Below the pieces are notes generated by a model. The model worked only from the letters and a program-made list of their open reading frames with translations. It did not search any database and had not been told where the DNA came from. The translations under genes and the position numbers were made by a program. Of a DNA stretch of 64,000 nt, positions 17,596 to 25,619 are shown in pieces. Position 1 is the stretch's first letter, and every line of letters begins with the position of its first letter. This DNA is from Thiomicrorhabdus xiamenensis. Lineage in GTDB: Bacteria; Pseudomonadota; Gammaproteobacteria; Thiomicrospirales; Thiomicrospiraceae. The stretch is taken from positions 1,798,001-1,862,000 of the forward strand of contig NZ_CP054020.1 in assembly GCF_013282625.1 (NCBI RefSeq), written 5' to 3'.

Positions 17596-17611
17596 AGCAA
17601 AGCCGATGCCA
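17596..17611 (-). promoter_or_regulatory. Sigma-54 promoter of flgBCDE
   Basis: Minus-strand TGGCATCGGCTTTGCT: both the TGGCA and TTGCT elements match the sigma-54 consensus with correct spacing. It lies between flgT and flgB, about 94 bp before the flgB ATG. Confidence 0.82.
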
Positions 17612-17677
17612 AAAAAGCGAAAAGAAATGTTTTTTTGAAAAAAAAAGCCTAAAGAAAGGAAGAAAGCGGCCGATAAC

Positions 17678-19243
17678 TCAAGTTAAGGAAAATAAGCGGA
17701 AAAATTTGCCGCCGTAAATTTTTTCACTATTAGGCAGCGGCAAATAAAAAATTGAGGGAAAACCGACAACAGAGTTGTGCCGGAAACTTACCAGGGACGG
17801 ATACGATCTCCGATCTGAACCAGGTTTTTCTGAGTGATCAATTCGGCTACCGCGAATTCGGAATGGATCGCGGTAATTTTGAGAAAGGCCCCCCGGCTGA
17901 TATTCAGAGCCAAGATCGCGTCCTGCAAAATTAACCGGCATATCGATTCGGTGGTAAACCGCCAGATCATCGCCGACTTTAACACCGACCTCCGGAGTCA
18001 AATACAAATAATATTTGCCGTCGCGAACATCAATGACTTCACTCTCGAAACGCTGACAATGTAAAAAGTTCAACACATTGTCAACTTCTTGACTTAACAG
18101 CGCATCAAAACCTTTACCGGTATCCGTAGCAAAGAAAGCATTGGTGGCAAACGGTCGCTCGCGGCCGACACGAACCTTGCCCTTGATATCAAAACCGGCT
18201 CGAGCCTGATGCACAATCTTCTTATTCAAAAGATCGACCAAATACCAATCCGCTTCGATATAGCGACCGTCATCGGAAATATCCAGATCGTAATGACGCT
18301 TTAGCTGGTTCTGCCAGCCGTTATCCTCAAGCACGGACCCCACTGAACGCAACACCGAAAGCAACAGATATTGCGCTCCGCTTGAACTGTATATTTCCTG
18401 CAGTAGCTGCGGATCCAGATTCGGAGAGATCTGTCTGTTTGGCTGAATATCTATAGCCCGATCTAATTTCCCCAGATTCTTCTGCCCTTCATTTAAAAGG
18501 CGGCGCTCTAATTCCAACTGATACCCGGATACCAGATTCCGGATATCCCGAGCCCCGGAAACATCCTTAACCGCCAGTGGAGCGACCAGTAAACGCGGGA
18601 AATATTTACGCCCGTTCAAATCAGGACAAAGACCTCGCTCGGAACTTAGGCAAACCTCAACTTCAACTTCGTAATTCAGAGGCTCCGGCTTGGCTCGTCC
18701 ATAGAGATCTTCCGGGTCTTCCAAGCCCCCTTTGAGCAGAGTGTAGCTTTTGACATGACTGTTACTGACAAAACGGGAAGTTTCCAGCGTCAATTGCTGA
18801 TTCTGCATAGTGATATCACTGCCGACTTTCACATCGCGCTGCATGGAAGCATTCTTTAACGCATCCCGGATCGCCATTTTTTTGGCAAATTCCAAATCCA
18901 CTCCGTCGGTCGACGCACGTCCTTTGACAAGCAGACATTCAGATAACGCCTTTGAAGACGCATCATTGAAGAGATTCTGTTTCTTTTCCACCGCTCGCGC
19001 CCCCGGAACACACTCCCCTCGTTCATTACGTTGATACTGGACACCGGGAAGACATTCTGTTTGTGACGGAGATTGCGACGCGGAAGAAACTCGCAGCTCA
19101 TCAAGCCAGGATCCGCTATCCGCACTCGCCGAAGAAATGAAAAACGCGGTGAGTAAAAGCGCACTAAAAAAACGATTGACCAGGTTAAACACAAAACCGC
19201 TCCACGGACCTGTTTTCCAAATGACTGATAGGTGGTTTACCAT
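17678..19243 (-). CDS. flgT: Flagellar H-ring protein FlgT, 3' end frameshifted
   Basis: The open frame gives 521 aa. A signal peptide (FFSALLLTAFFISSASA, about residues 26-42) leads into a FlgT N-terminal domain (about 90-215; LEFAKKMAIRDALKNAS), a TolB-like middle domain (about 220-395) and the start of a C-terminal domain (VGDDLAVYHRIDMPVN). After about residue 455 the frame turns into sequence unlike FlgT. The next frame supplies the proper ending, FLKITAIHSEFAVAELITQK... to a stop at 17788-17790. Removing one base from the C6 run at 17889-17894 joins the two and gives about 484 aa. FlgT forms the H ring around the basal body in Vibrio-type polar flagella. It lies 45 bp after cheV. Confidence 0.82.
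   Translation of the reverse strand: MVNHLSVIWKTGPWSGFVFNLVNRFFSALLLTAFFISSASADSGSWLDELRVSSASQSPSQTECLPGVQYQRNERGECVPGARAVEKKQNLFNDASSKALSECLLVKGRASTDGVDLEFAKKMAIRDALKNASMQRDVKVGSDITMQNQQLTLETSRFVSNSHVKSYTLLKGGLEDPEDLYGRAKPEPLNYEVEVEVCLSSERGLCPDLNGRKYFPRLLVAPLAVKDVSGARDIRNLVSGYQLELERRLLNEGQKNLGKLDRAIDIQPNRQISPNLDPQLLQEIYSSSGAQYLLLSVLRSVGSVLEDNGWQNQLKRHYDLDISDDGRYIEADWYLVDLLNKKIVHQARAGFDIKGKVRVGRERPFATNAFFATDTGKGFDALLSQEVDNVLNFLHCQRFESEVIDVRDGKYYLYLTPEVGVKVGDDLAVYHRIDMPVNFAGRDLGSEYQPGGLSQNYRDPFRIRGSRIDHSEKPGSDRRSYPSLVSFRHNSVVGFPSIFYLPLPNSEKIYGGKFFRLFSLT
17889..17894 (-). other. Homopolymer at the flgT frameshift
   Basis: Run of six C on the plus strand (six G in the coding strand). The two FlgT reading frames meet here; five or eight G would keep them in one frame. 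Either an assembly error, a true mutation or a slippage site. Confidence 0.7.
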
Positions 19244-19288
19244 CTGTAATACTCCGATTACTACCTGTTACGGCCTGTTATGGCCTTC

Positions 19289-20263
19289 TTAACCCGTCTT
19301 TTCACTTCCGGAGGCAGTAACCTCATCGATGCGCGAGACAATAACGCGCGCCAATTGATCGGAATGCCACTTGGAGATAAAGGTATTGGCCCCGACTTTC
19401 TCGGTCAACTTATCGTTAAAGCCGCCGCTCAATGAGGAATTCAAAACCACATACAAATCTTTCAAGCGGTCATCCTTGCGAATGCTTGAGGTAAGCGTAT
19501 AACCATCCATTTCCGGCATTTCGATATCGGAAATTACCATCAGAACTCGCTCGCTGACCGGTAATGCCATCCCCTGATCCGCTTCATCGGCCCATTTTCT
19601 CAAGAGCTCAAGCGCTTTCTTACCGTTATTGACAATCTTATTGGCGATGCCCATATGATCGAGAATATTCTTAAGCTGCGAACGAGCCACCGCGGAGTCA
19701 TCGGCACCCAAAACAAAAAAGTTTCGTCCCTTGGTTTTTGCCAGATTTCGATCGATATAATCATCGGAAAGATCGGTTCGATTGCCAGATACCTCGACCA
19801 GAACCTTTTCGACATCAACAATCTCGACCAACTGATCCTGTGCACGGGTAATACCGGTTAAGTAATTTACGTTCTGCAGAGTTTCCGGAGGCGGCAAGAT
19901 ATCTTCCCAGCGCAGATGCACGATGCGATCGACATCTTCAACCAGAAAGCCCTGAACCGAACTGTTAAATTCGGTCACAATCGTCAAGCTTTCAGAATAT
20001 TTTTGCGGATCGATCGGCTCCAGATCCAGAGCTTTCGCCAGATCAATCATCGGCATGGTCTGACCACGAATATCCGCCACCCCGACAATTCTCGAATCCG
20101 CTTTAGGAACAGGGGAAATCTGCGGCGTACGAATGACTTCGCGCACCTTAAACACATTTATGCCAAAAAGCTGCGCTCCGCGAATCGTGAAAAGCAGCAA
20201 TTCCATGCGATTCATGCCTGCCAAAGAAGTACGTTGATCGACCCCTTTTAGAAAATTAGCCAT
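19289..20263 (-). CDS. cheV: Chemotaxis coupling protein CheV
   Basis: 324 aa. An N-terminal CheW-like domain (about 20-160; FGINVFKVREVI, GVADIRGQTMPMIDL) joins a C-terminal receiver domain (about 182-315) with the acidic pair at 188-189, phosphoacceptor Asp246 in VISDIEMPEMDGY and a conserved Lys in FISKW. CheV couples chemoreceptors to CheA and allows adaptation by phosphorylation. It is divergent from flgA, the order known from Vibrio and Pseudomonas (flgNMA / cheV). No CheR gene follows here; flgT does. Confidence 0.95.
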   Translation of the reverse strand: MANFLKGVDQRTSLAGMNRMELLLFTIRGAQLFGINVFKVREVIRTPQISPVPKADSRIVGVADIRGQTMPMIDLAKALDLEPIDPQKYSESLTIVTEFNSSVQGFLVEDVDRIVHLRWEDILPPPETLQNVNYLTGITRAQDQLVEIVDVEKVLVEVSGNRTDLSDDYIDRNLAKTKGRNFFVLGADDSAVARSQLKNILDHMGIANKIVNNGKKALELLRKWADEADQGMALPVSERVLMVISDIEMPEMDGYTLTSSIRKDDRLKDLYVVLNSSLSGGFNDKLTEKVGANTFISKWHSDQLARVIVSRIDEVTASGSEKTG

Positions 20264-20488
20264 GAATTTCTCCTTGTTATTCTTGAAAGACGGTACGCTT
20301 GGCCGCCTTGATCGGGATTCATTTCCCTACAATAGATATGAGTTTACTGTATTGCACACGCATTTAAAGAGAAAACTCTGCGTCTGCATTCCCGAACCCT
20401 TCGGCCTCCGCTTGCTTATAGACCTTCAAATCGGCACAATGAAACCAGCTTGCAATCAATTCCGTTAAAAAAGTTTTCGAAACGACCT

Positions 20489-21226
20489 ATGCCTTTTACC
20501 GCCAATCAAATCCGCATTTCTTTTTCCAGACGGCTTTTCCTTGCCGTATCCGGTCTAATAATGCTCTTTGCCTTGGCCCCGGAAGCGCGAGCCACGGAGC
20601 AATATCAGTCTGTCGATGAGATTCACCAACGGGTTCTGGAACACATAAAGCAAAAAGCTAACCAAAAAATATTAGAACCGACATTTAAAATTCGCGAACT
20701 GAGCAAAACCCTTAAATTGGGCAAGTGTCAGACCGCCTTGAAAATCTCTGACAGAAACCCGAACGACTATGTCGGACGCATGACCATAGGCGTCGGCTGC
20801 GAAACCCCGAAATGGCAAGTATACATACCCGCTGAAGTGGACGGTAAAGTACGCGTTGTAATGACGACGCAGGCGCTATTAAAGAAAACCACTATTTCCG
20901 CCGATAAAGTGAAAGAGGTTCTGATCCCATACCGCAAGGCACCGCGCCAGAGCCTGCAAAATATCGATACGGCAATCGGAATGCGAACCAAACGCCCGAT
21001 CGGCGCAGGGCAAATTTTAAAAGCCAGAGATCTGCAACCGCCCTATCTGGTTTTTAAAAAACACAAAGTCAATATCGTAACCTACATTGGCAATATCGAA
21101 GTTAAAACCACAGGGATTGCACAAGCCGATGCCGTCAAAAACGAACAGGTGGCCGTCAAAAATTCGGCATCCGGAAAAGTCGTAAAGGGCATAGTTATTG
21201 CTCCCAACACCGTATACATTCCTTGA
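20489..21226 (+). CDS. flgA: P-ring assembly chaperone FlgA
   Basis: 245 aa from the ATG at 20489; a TTG 13 codons upstream (20450) is possible, but neither has a clean ribosome site. The signal peptide (FLAVSGLIMLFALAPEARA) fits the ATG start better. The C-terminal half carries the SAF-like FlgA domain (residues about 125-245; RPIGAGQILKARDLQPP, ending GKVVKGIVIAPNTVYIP). It is the periplasmic chaperone for FlgI. It is divergent from cheV, with flgM and flgN about 200 bp downstream. Confidence 0.92.
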   Translation: MPFTANQIRISFSRRLFLAVSGLIMLFALAPEARATEQYQSVDEIHQRVLEHIKQKANQKILEPTFKIRELSKTLKLGKCQTALKISDRNPNDYVGRMTIGVGCETPKWQVYIPAEVDGKVRVVMTTQALLKKTTISADKVKEVLIPYRKAPRQSLQNIDTAIGMRTKRPIGAGQILKARDLQPPYLVFKKHKVNIVTYIGNIEVKTTGIAQADAVKNEQVAVKNSASGKVVKGIVIAPNTVYIP

Positions 21227-21252
21227 ATGTGTCTAAGCAGATGAAATTTATA

Positions 21253-21281
21253 AAATTAATCGCTAGAATAACGATTAATTT
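21253..21281. repeat. Inverted repeat between flgA and flgM
   Basis: AAATTAATCG (21253-21262) and CGATTAATTT (21272-21281) form a perfect 10 bp AT-rich inverted repeat with a 9-base spacer. No T run follows, so it is more likely an operator or a weak hairpin than a terminator. Confidence 0.4.
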
Positions 21282-21333
21282 GACTTAAATCCCCGGCAAG
21301 GGATAAAGAGTAAAAAAAATTTATTTTTTTTTC

Positions 21334-21360
21334 TAAAGTTATTTCAGACGTAGCCGTTAT
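21334..21360 (+). promoter_or_regulatory. Sigma-28 (FliA) promoter of flgMN
   Basis: TAAAG at 21334 and GCCGTTAT at 21353-21360 with the exact 15-base spacing after TAAA, matching TAAA-N15-GCCGATAA in 11 of 12 positions. It lies about 65 bp before the flgM ATG, the place where FliA-dependent flgM promoters occur. Confidence 0.82.
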
Positions 21361-21425
21361 AAGAATTAACGAAATAAGATATTTGTCTAATTTTTAGACT
21401 CTTATAAAGATATAGAGGCAGAAAA

Positions 21426-21743
21426 ATGGATATTAAAACAATAAACACCCCCGCTGTAAGCGGTCGCAGCAACAGCGACCCCGGCAAGCCAGTGGCTGGG
21501 GATGCGGCTACAGCGAAACCTTCCGTATCGGATGAGTCCGGCAATAACATCGATAAAGTTACCTTGACCGAAATGCAGGGGAAGCTACGAGCGTTAGAGC
21601 AAAAAACGCAAAGCATCAATAATGAACGTGAAGAGCGTATCGCACAGATCCGCGAAGCCATTAACAATGGCTCATATCAGGTTAATTCGGAAAAAGTTGC
21701 CGAAAAACTGATGCAGACTGAAATACTGCTTTCGCGAGTTTAA
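21426..21743 (+). CDS. flgM: Anti-sigma-28 factor FlgM
   Basis: 105 aa, mostly disordered N-terminal half and a helical C-terminal half ending REAINNGSYQVNSEKVAEKLMQTE, the FlgM signature that binds FliA. It holds sigma-28 inactive until the hook is complete and is then exported. It starts after its own sigma-28 promoter, giving the usual feedback loop, and lies 12 bp before flgN. Confidence 0.93.
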   Translation: MDIKTINTPAVSGRSNSDPGKPVAGDAATAKPSVSDESGNNIDKVTLTEMQGKLRALEQKTQSINNEREERIAQIREAINNGSYQVNSEKVAEKLMQTEILLSRV

Positions 21744-21755
21744 GGACGTCAAATC

Positions 21756-22250
21756 GTGTCCGACGCCAATCAAGCCAATAAGAATGCGCTAAAAATCATC
21801 GAACTGCTGTCACCGGTAGTCGATGATTTTTTTATTTGCCTGGAAAAAGAATCTTCCGCCATCTCGAATGGCACAGTAGACATGCTGGAAGAGATGACCG
21901 AAGGCAAACAGCGCTCGGCCTTGAACCTTGAAAAAGCAACACAAATGGCGCAAAACTACCTGCAAAACACAGATCACACACTGGAGCAGTTGCTCGCGTC
22001 CGAAACCGCAAGGGACACTCTCTCCCTTGAACAAACAATTTCAGAACAACTGCATGCACTGACAGCTAAAATTCGCCAATGCTATGACCTTAACCAGGCT
22101 AACGGGATCGCCATTCAAGCACTGAAAAACATCAATCAGCACACCTTGAACCTGATCACCGGCAAGGAAAAAGAAGTTAAACTCTACGGTTCCAGCGGCG
22201 CCGCTTCTTCCTCAGGAAAAGGGCCTGGATCTCACCTCGGCAAAGCATAA
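21756..22250 (+). CDS. flgN: Flagellar export chaperone FlgN
   Basis: 164 aa, largely helical with heptads. FlgN is the chaperone for FlgK and FlgL. Sequence identity is low in this family, but size, helical pattern (LEKESSAISNGTVDMLEEM; a tail ending in Gly/Ser-rich sequence) and position directly behind flgM support the call. The gene starts with GTG at 21756 and has AAGGA upstream. Flanks: flgM 12 bp before, a PilZ gene 221 bp after. Confidence 0.85.
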   Translation: MSDANQANKNALKIIELLSPVVDDFFICLEKESSAISNGTVDMLEEMTEGKQRSALNLEKATQMAQNYLQNTDHTLEQLLASETARDTLSLEQTISEQLHALTAKIRQCYDLNQANGIAIQALKNINQHTLNLITGKEKEVKLYGSSGAASSSGKGPGSHLGKA

Positions 22251-22291
22251 CCCTCTCTCCTTTTAAAGATTCTAAAAACCCAGGTCCATTC

Positions 22292-22307
22292 TGGCTTATT
22301 TTCTGCT
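22292..22307 (+). promoter_or_regulatory. Possible sigma-54 promoter of the PilZ gene
   Basis: TGGCTTATTTTCTGCT has the GG and GC elements ten bases apart and TGGC / TGCT ends, but departs from consensus at the middle positions. It lies 165 bp before the PilZ ATG, at a distance like that of the flgF site. Confidence 0.4.
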
Positions 22308-22471
22308 TTCTCTAACCAAGCTCTCTGATGAGATTCACGTCATATACCCGCCACATGTATTCGCGGGAAAACTGGGCGAAATCAAGTTAGACGGTTTTTT
22401 CTGTTCTATCACTTTGGCTTAGAGCGTAAAAACACTACACTTTAACGACCGGAATCTGGAAACAAATTATT

Positions 22472-23065
22472 ATGAGTATTGGACAAAGATCATATTTCCG
22501 CATTGATGTAATGATGCGTTGCAGCTATCGAATCGTCAAATCCACAGATATTGAAGACACGCCTCTGCCTGAAAACAGAGACAACAGTTATATCGAAAGC
22601 TATATGATGCAGGATCTTATCGAACTGGATAAGCACATCAATGATGCAATCGTTAAAATCAACGAACGCAGCTCTCTGCTAGCGACTGCTTTAAATGCTC
22701 TTAACAGCAAAATTAATTTTTTAATGGATACGGTTGATACGTCGCAGATTATCAAAGCGATTCCGCACCGCCCGGTCAATCTGAGCGGCAACGGCATTGC
22801 ATTTGATATAGAAGAGGACATCGATATCGATGATAAGATTGATTTGCTGATGCAGCCTTTGGAAAATGAAGCGCCGATCTTGGTTCGAAGCAGCGTGGTC
22901 AATATTCAACCGAAAGAATTTGGGGCTATTAGCCGCGTCGCCCTGACTTATGACGATTTAAGCGAAGAAGATCGTCGTAAACTGATCTTCTTTATCCAAG
23001 CCAAAGAGATCGAACTGGCACAAAAAGAAAGAAGAAACCCGACCGATCAAAACGGCCTGATTTAA
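22472..23065 (+). CDS. PilZ-domain protein with a long helical insertion
   Basis: 197 aa. Both c-di-GMP motifs are visible: RSYFR (Arg6, Arg10, RxxxR) and NLSGNG (residues 103-108, N/DxSxxG). In ordinary PilZ domains these are about 30 residues apart; here about 90 residues of mostly helical sequence (40-95, ELDKHINDAIVKINERSS) separate them. That recalls oligomeric PilZ proteins with long helices between strands, such as the Xanthomonas type. A soluble protein, no signal peptide. Set among flagellar genes, it may act as a motor brake or regulator responding to c-di-GMP; this is inference. It converges with the next gene, 2 bp apart. Confidence 0.82.
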   Translation: MSIGQRSYFRIDVMMRCSYRIVKSTDIEDTPLPENRDNSYIESYMMQDLIELDKHINDAIVKINERSSLLATALNALNSKINFLMDTVDTSQIIKAIPHRPVNLSGNGIAFDIEEDIDIDDKIDLLMQPLENEAPILVRSSVVNIQPKEFGAISRVALTYDDLSEEDRRKLIFFIQAKEIELAQKERRNPTDQNGLI

Positions 23066-23067
23066 AT

Positions 23068-23373
23068 CTAGGGATAAGTGTAACGCTTATCCTCACCACC
23101 TTGGCCAACCTTCTCTTTCGACTTTTTCTGCTGTTCCATCTGTTTATCCAGGCTTTTCACCTTGCGCTCGAGAAGATACACCCGGTTCATCCCCTGTTCA
23201 AACTGCTGCTGTTGCTCAGCCTGACTGCGAGAAACCTGTTTCACCGTTTTGTCCTGCTTGCTGACTTTGGATTCCAGCACGCGCACACGAGTGCTGATGC
23301 TGGCCGCCGCCGCGACACCTTCAAACAAAATCAAGGCACCCAGCACCACAATTTGCAGTTGCCGTTTACTCAT
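23068..23373 (-). CDS. Unrecognised small membrane/coiled-coil protein near flgP
   Basis: 101 aa from the ATG at 23373 (MSKRQLQIVVLGALILFEGV); ten more codons upstream are open. One hydrophobic N-terminal segment (about 7-25), ending VAAAASI, is a signal anchor or signal peptide. The rest (30-90) is charged and Gln-rich with heptads (RVRVLESKVSKQDKTVKQV), so a coiled coil is likely; it ends KRYTYP. I recognise no family. It lies 51 bp downstream of flgP on the same strand and may be part of the outer flagellar envelope machinery. Confidence 0.7.
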   Translation of the reverse strand: MSKRQLQIVVLGALILFEGVAAAASISTRVRVLESKVSKQDKTVKQVSRSQAEQQQQFEQGMNRVYLLERKVKSLDKQMEQQKKSKEKVGQGGEDKRYTYP

Positions 23374-23424
23374 AACGTTTCTCTCTACAATGCGCGCATT
23401 CAAGCGCGATTAACATCCTGGAAT

Positions 23425-24024
23425 TTACTGATAAGACTGAATCCGGTAAGCCGCTTCCGGCTCACGGGCCGAGACCTCATCACCGGTATAAACAAAGGCC
23501 TTTTCGAAGAATGCTTTATCGACATAAACTTCCAGAACGGTTTCATAGTTGTTGTCCGCCATTGGCGTGACACTCACTACTCTCGCTCCACGAACCACGG
23601 CATTAATGCGGGCACGGAAAGAGTCATTTTTGGCCGTCAACGTTGAAATCGAAGTGTTACTGTCAATTTTAATCCCGGAAAGCTGTTCGGCCAGAGAACG
23701 GTACGCATCCAATTTCGATGCACGGATGGCCATCAATCGTCGCTGACCCGTCGTATAAGCCGCAAACGTACTTTCGGCACCATAACCGATACCGGTAATT
23801 TTGATCAGCTCAGATTTATCTTTCTTCACGGCTGCTTTCTCAGATTCATCGTTCTGAACAATCTGCTGATAGATCTTTTGATGAACTGGAGCTGGTTCAC
23901 TTTGCTGAGTTCCCTGCTGATCGCAGCAGTCATTTCCTTGCGTGTAATTTGGTGTCGCGCTACATCCGCTCATTGCGGCAATGGACAATGCCACCGCGCT
24001 AGCCAAAAGATGTGACTTCTTCAT
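23425..24024 (-). CDS. flgP: Outer-membrane lipoprotein FlgP (LPP20 family)
   Basis: 199 aa. Signal peptide with lipobox MSGC (lipidated Cys21), then a Gln/Asp-rich linker, then an LPP20-type domain: RLMAIRASKLDAYRSLAEQL near 95-114 and a C-terminal half with VVRGARVVSVTPM. FlgP is an outer-membrane component of the H ring or basal disk in Vibrio and Campylobacter and is needed for strong motility. With flgT in the same locus the call is well supported. Three unrecognised envelope genes flank it on the same strand. Confidence 0.88.
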   Translation of the reverse strand: MKKSHLLASAVALSIAAMSGCSATPNYTQGNDCCDQQGTQQSEPAPVHQKIYQQIVQNDESEKAAVKKDKSELIKITGIGYGAESTFAAYTTGQRRLMAIRASKLDAYRSLAEQLSGIKIDSNTSISTLTAKNDSFRARINAVVRGARVVSVTPMADNNYETVLEVYVDKAFFEKAFVYTGDEVSAREPEAAYRIQSYQ

Positions 24025-24112
24025 TTTAAGTCTCCTTGTTATTATCGCTTTGTCTCAAGCGTCTAATATTATTAACGGCCGAACCGTCGAATTATTTACT
24101 ACTTTTTTTAAA

Positions 24113-24343
24113 TTATTGCTCTTGCAGATAAATCACTTTTCCAGCTTCTTCTGAATACAATCGGTTACTGTCGCGATAGTATTCAGGCACAACCATATAG
24201 CTGCCACGATCCTTTTCGAATCCGAGCTGATCGACCATTTTCTGCGAAGTTTCCTTGACCCAGGGAACCGGTTTCTGACTGCAGCCCGATACGAGCAACA
24301 CCACCCAAAACAAGAACCCGACAAGTATAAAATTACGTTGCAT
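24113..24343 (-). CDS. Small lipoprotein of unknown function
   Basis: 76 aa. Hydrophobic leader ending in lipobox VSGC (Cys21), then a short polar mature part of about 55 residues (SQKPVPWVKETSQKMVDQL, with YMVVPEYYRD). No family recognised. It sits between flgP (88 bp away) and the large coiled-coil protein (26 bp away), all minus strand, so an operon is likely. By location it may join the flagellar outer-membrane rings, but nothing in the sequence proves that. Confidence 0.72.
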   Translation of the reverse strand: MQRNFILVGFLFWVVLLVSGCSQKPVPWVKETSQKMVDQLGFEKDRGSYMVVPEYYRDSNRLYSEEAGKVIYLQEQ

Positions 24344-24369
24344 AAGCCTGCCTTTCTACACCCGTAACA

Positions 24370-25548
24370 CTATGGGTAAGAATCACCAACACCTTGATCA
24401 TAAAACATACCGTCAGGCGTTTGGTAACGGTACTGACTTTCCTGTTCGGCTTTCTGCTTCGCCTCTTCGGCGGACTTTTCCGCGGCTTCCAGACGACGCT
24501 TCTCTTCCAACAATTTCAGTTTTTCGACACTCTTAACCGAGTGCAATACATCCTGCTGTTTTTGCTGCATGGCTTTAAGCTGTTTTTTGACTTCATCCAG
24601 AGCTCGCTGGGTTTTAATCAGACGGTAATTAATGGAATCGATCTTCTTCACAACCTTAGGATCGATCTCTGCGGATGCAACGACGGATGAAACAACCGGT
24701 GAAGCAACCTGCGGCACCGTCACTTTTTCAGTTTCAATCGGCTCAGGTGATGGTTCTAGCGTTTTTTGGGAGTCAACATTGAGCGCTCCCCCTTGCATTT
24801 TCAAAACATCTCCCGCCATCTGCTCAATCTGAAAATTGACGGCATCCAGTTTTTTCTCGACTGAATCCAAATTATCCTTAAGCCCGATGGTCGCGCTGAT
24901 ATTCTGTTCACTACTGACCTTGATCGACTCAATCATGGTCTGGGTTTCTTCGCTAACCCCTGCGTGCGAGGCCGCCATAGCACTCCAAACACCGATACCG
25001 ATTGCAGTTAAAACCAGCACAACCGTCGAAGCGCCAAAAATAATGATTAGTTTTTTTAGGGAATCCATCTCTGCCACCGTTAATTGTGATTTGGCCTGAT
25101 TATTTTTTGAGGCGCGTTTCTTAAGTACCGCTTCGAAGTCTTCATCTTCCAAAGGGGACTCAACGCTATCCGAGGATTTGGTATCGGCTTGCACCGCTTC
25201 TTTTAAAGCGGCTGCGCCAGCAACAGCAGCTCCGACTGCCGCGACATCTTCTGCATCTAAAGCGGCTTCTTCGGGAGCGGAAGCTTCCGGCTCCTCCGGT
25301 TGCTGTTCACTTGATTCAGGTTTATTGTCTTCGACGACATCCGGCTCGGAAGCCTCTTCTTCAGAACGATCGGGTTCCTCTTCAGGAAGCGATTCAGGGG
25401 CCTGTGGCTGAGGGGTAGGAACCTCGGCCGACTCGAGATCATTATCAATATCTTCCAAATCGGTATTTGCATCCAATTCTGCTTCATCCAATAAAGCATC
25501 GATACTGTCTAGATCATTTGGATCAATTACATCATCCGGGGTTGCCAC
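24370..25548 (-). CDS. Acidic membrane-anchored coiled-coil protein, unknown
   Basis: 392 aa. Three parts: a strongly acidic, Pro/Ser/Glu-rich cytoplasmic N-terminus (1-150) with an Ala-rich stretch near 98-118; one transmembrane segment near 165-188 (LIIIFGASTVVLVLTAIGIG); and a periplasmic part with heptad patterns (195-245 and 300-375; KQLKAMQQKQQDVLHSVKSV) ending in GDSYP. I recognise no family. It is 26 bp upstream of the small lipoprotein and near flgP. The architecture of cytoplasmic tail, one membrane helix and periplasmic rod suggests a scaffold. A polar-flagellum role is a guess from position. Confidence 0.75.
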   Translation of the reverse strand: MATPDDVIDPNDLDSIDALLDEAELDANTDLEDIDNDLESAEVPTPQPQAPESLPEEEPDRSEEEASEPDVVEDNKPESSEQQPEEPEASAPEEAALDAEDVAAVGAAVAGAAALKEAVQADTKSSDSVESPLEDEDFEAVLKKRASKNNQAKSQLTVAEMDSLKKLIIIFGASTVVLVLTAIGIGVWSAMAASHAGVSEETQTMIESIKVSSEQNISATIGLKDNLDSVEKKLDAVNFQIEQMAGDVLKMQGGALNVDSQKTLEPSPEPIETEKVTVPQVASPVVSSVVASAEIDPKVVKKIDSINYRLIKTQRALDEVKKQLKAMQQKQQDVLHSVKSVEKLKLLEEKRRLEAAEKSAEEAKQKAEQESQYRYQTPDGMFYDQGVGDSYP

Positions 25549-25619
25549 AGATACATCCTTAGGTTGTTAAGTCCGAAAAAACGCTGGCCTGCCACACAAT
25601 ATGGCTTGCCAACAGTTTA

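Noticed and set aside
20379-20394. GG-N10-GC pattern upstream of cheV as sigma-54 site
   Set aside because: Only the two dinucleotides match; the flanking consensus bases do not.
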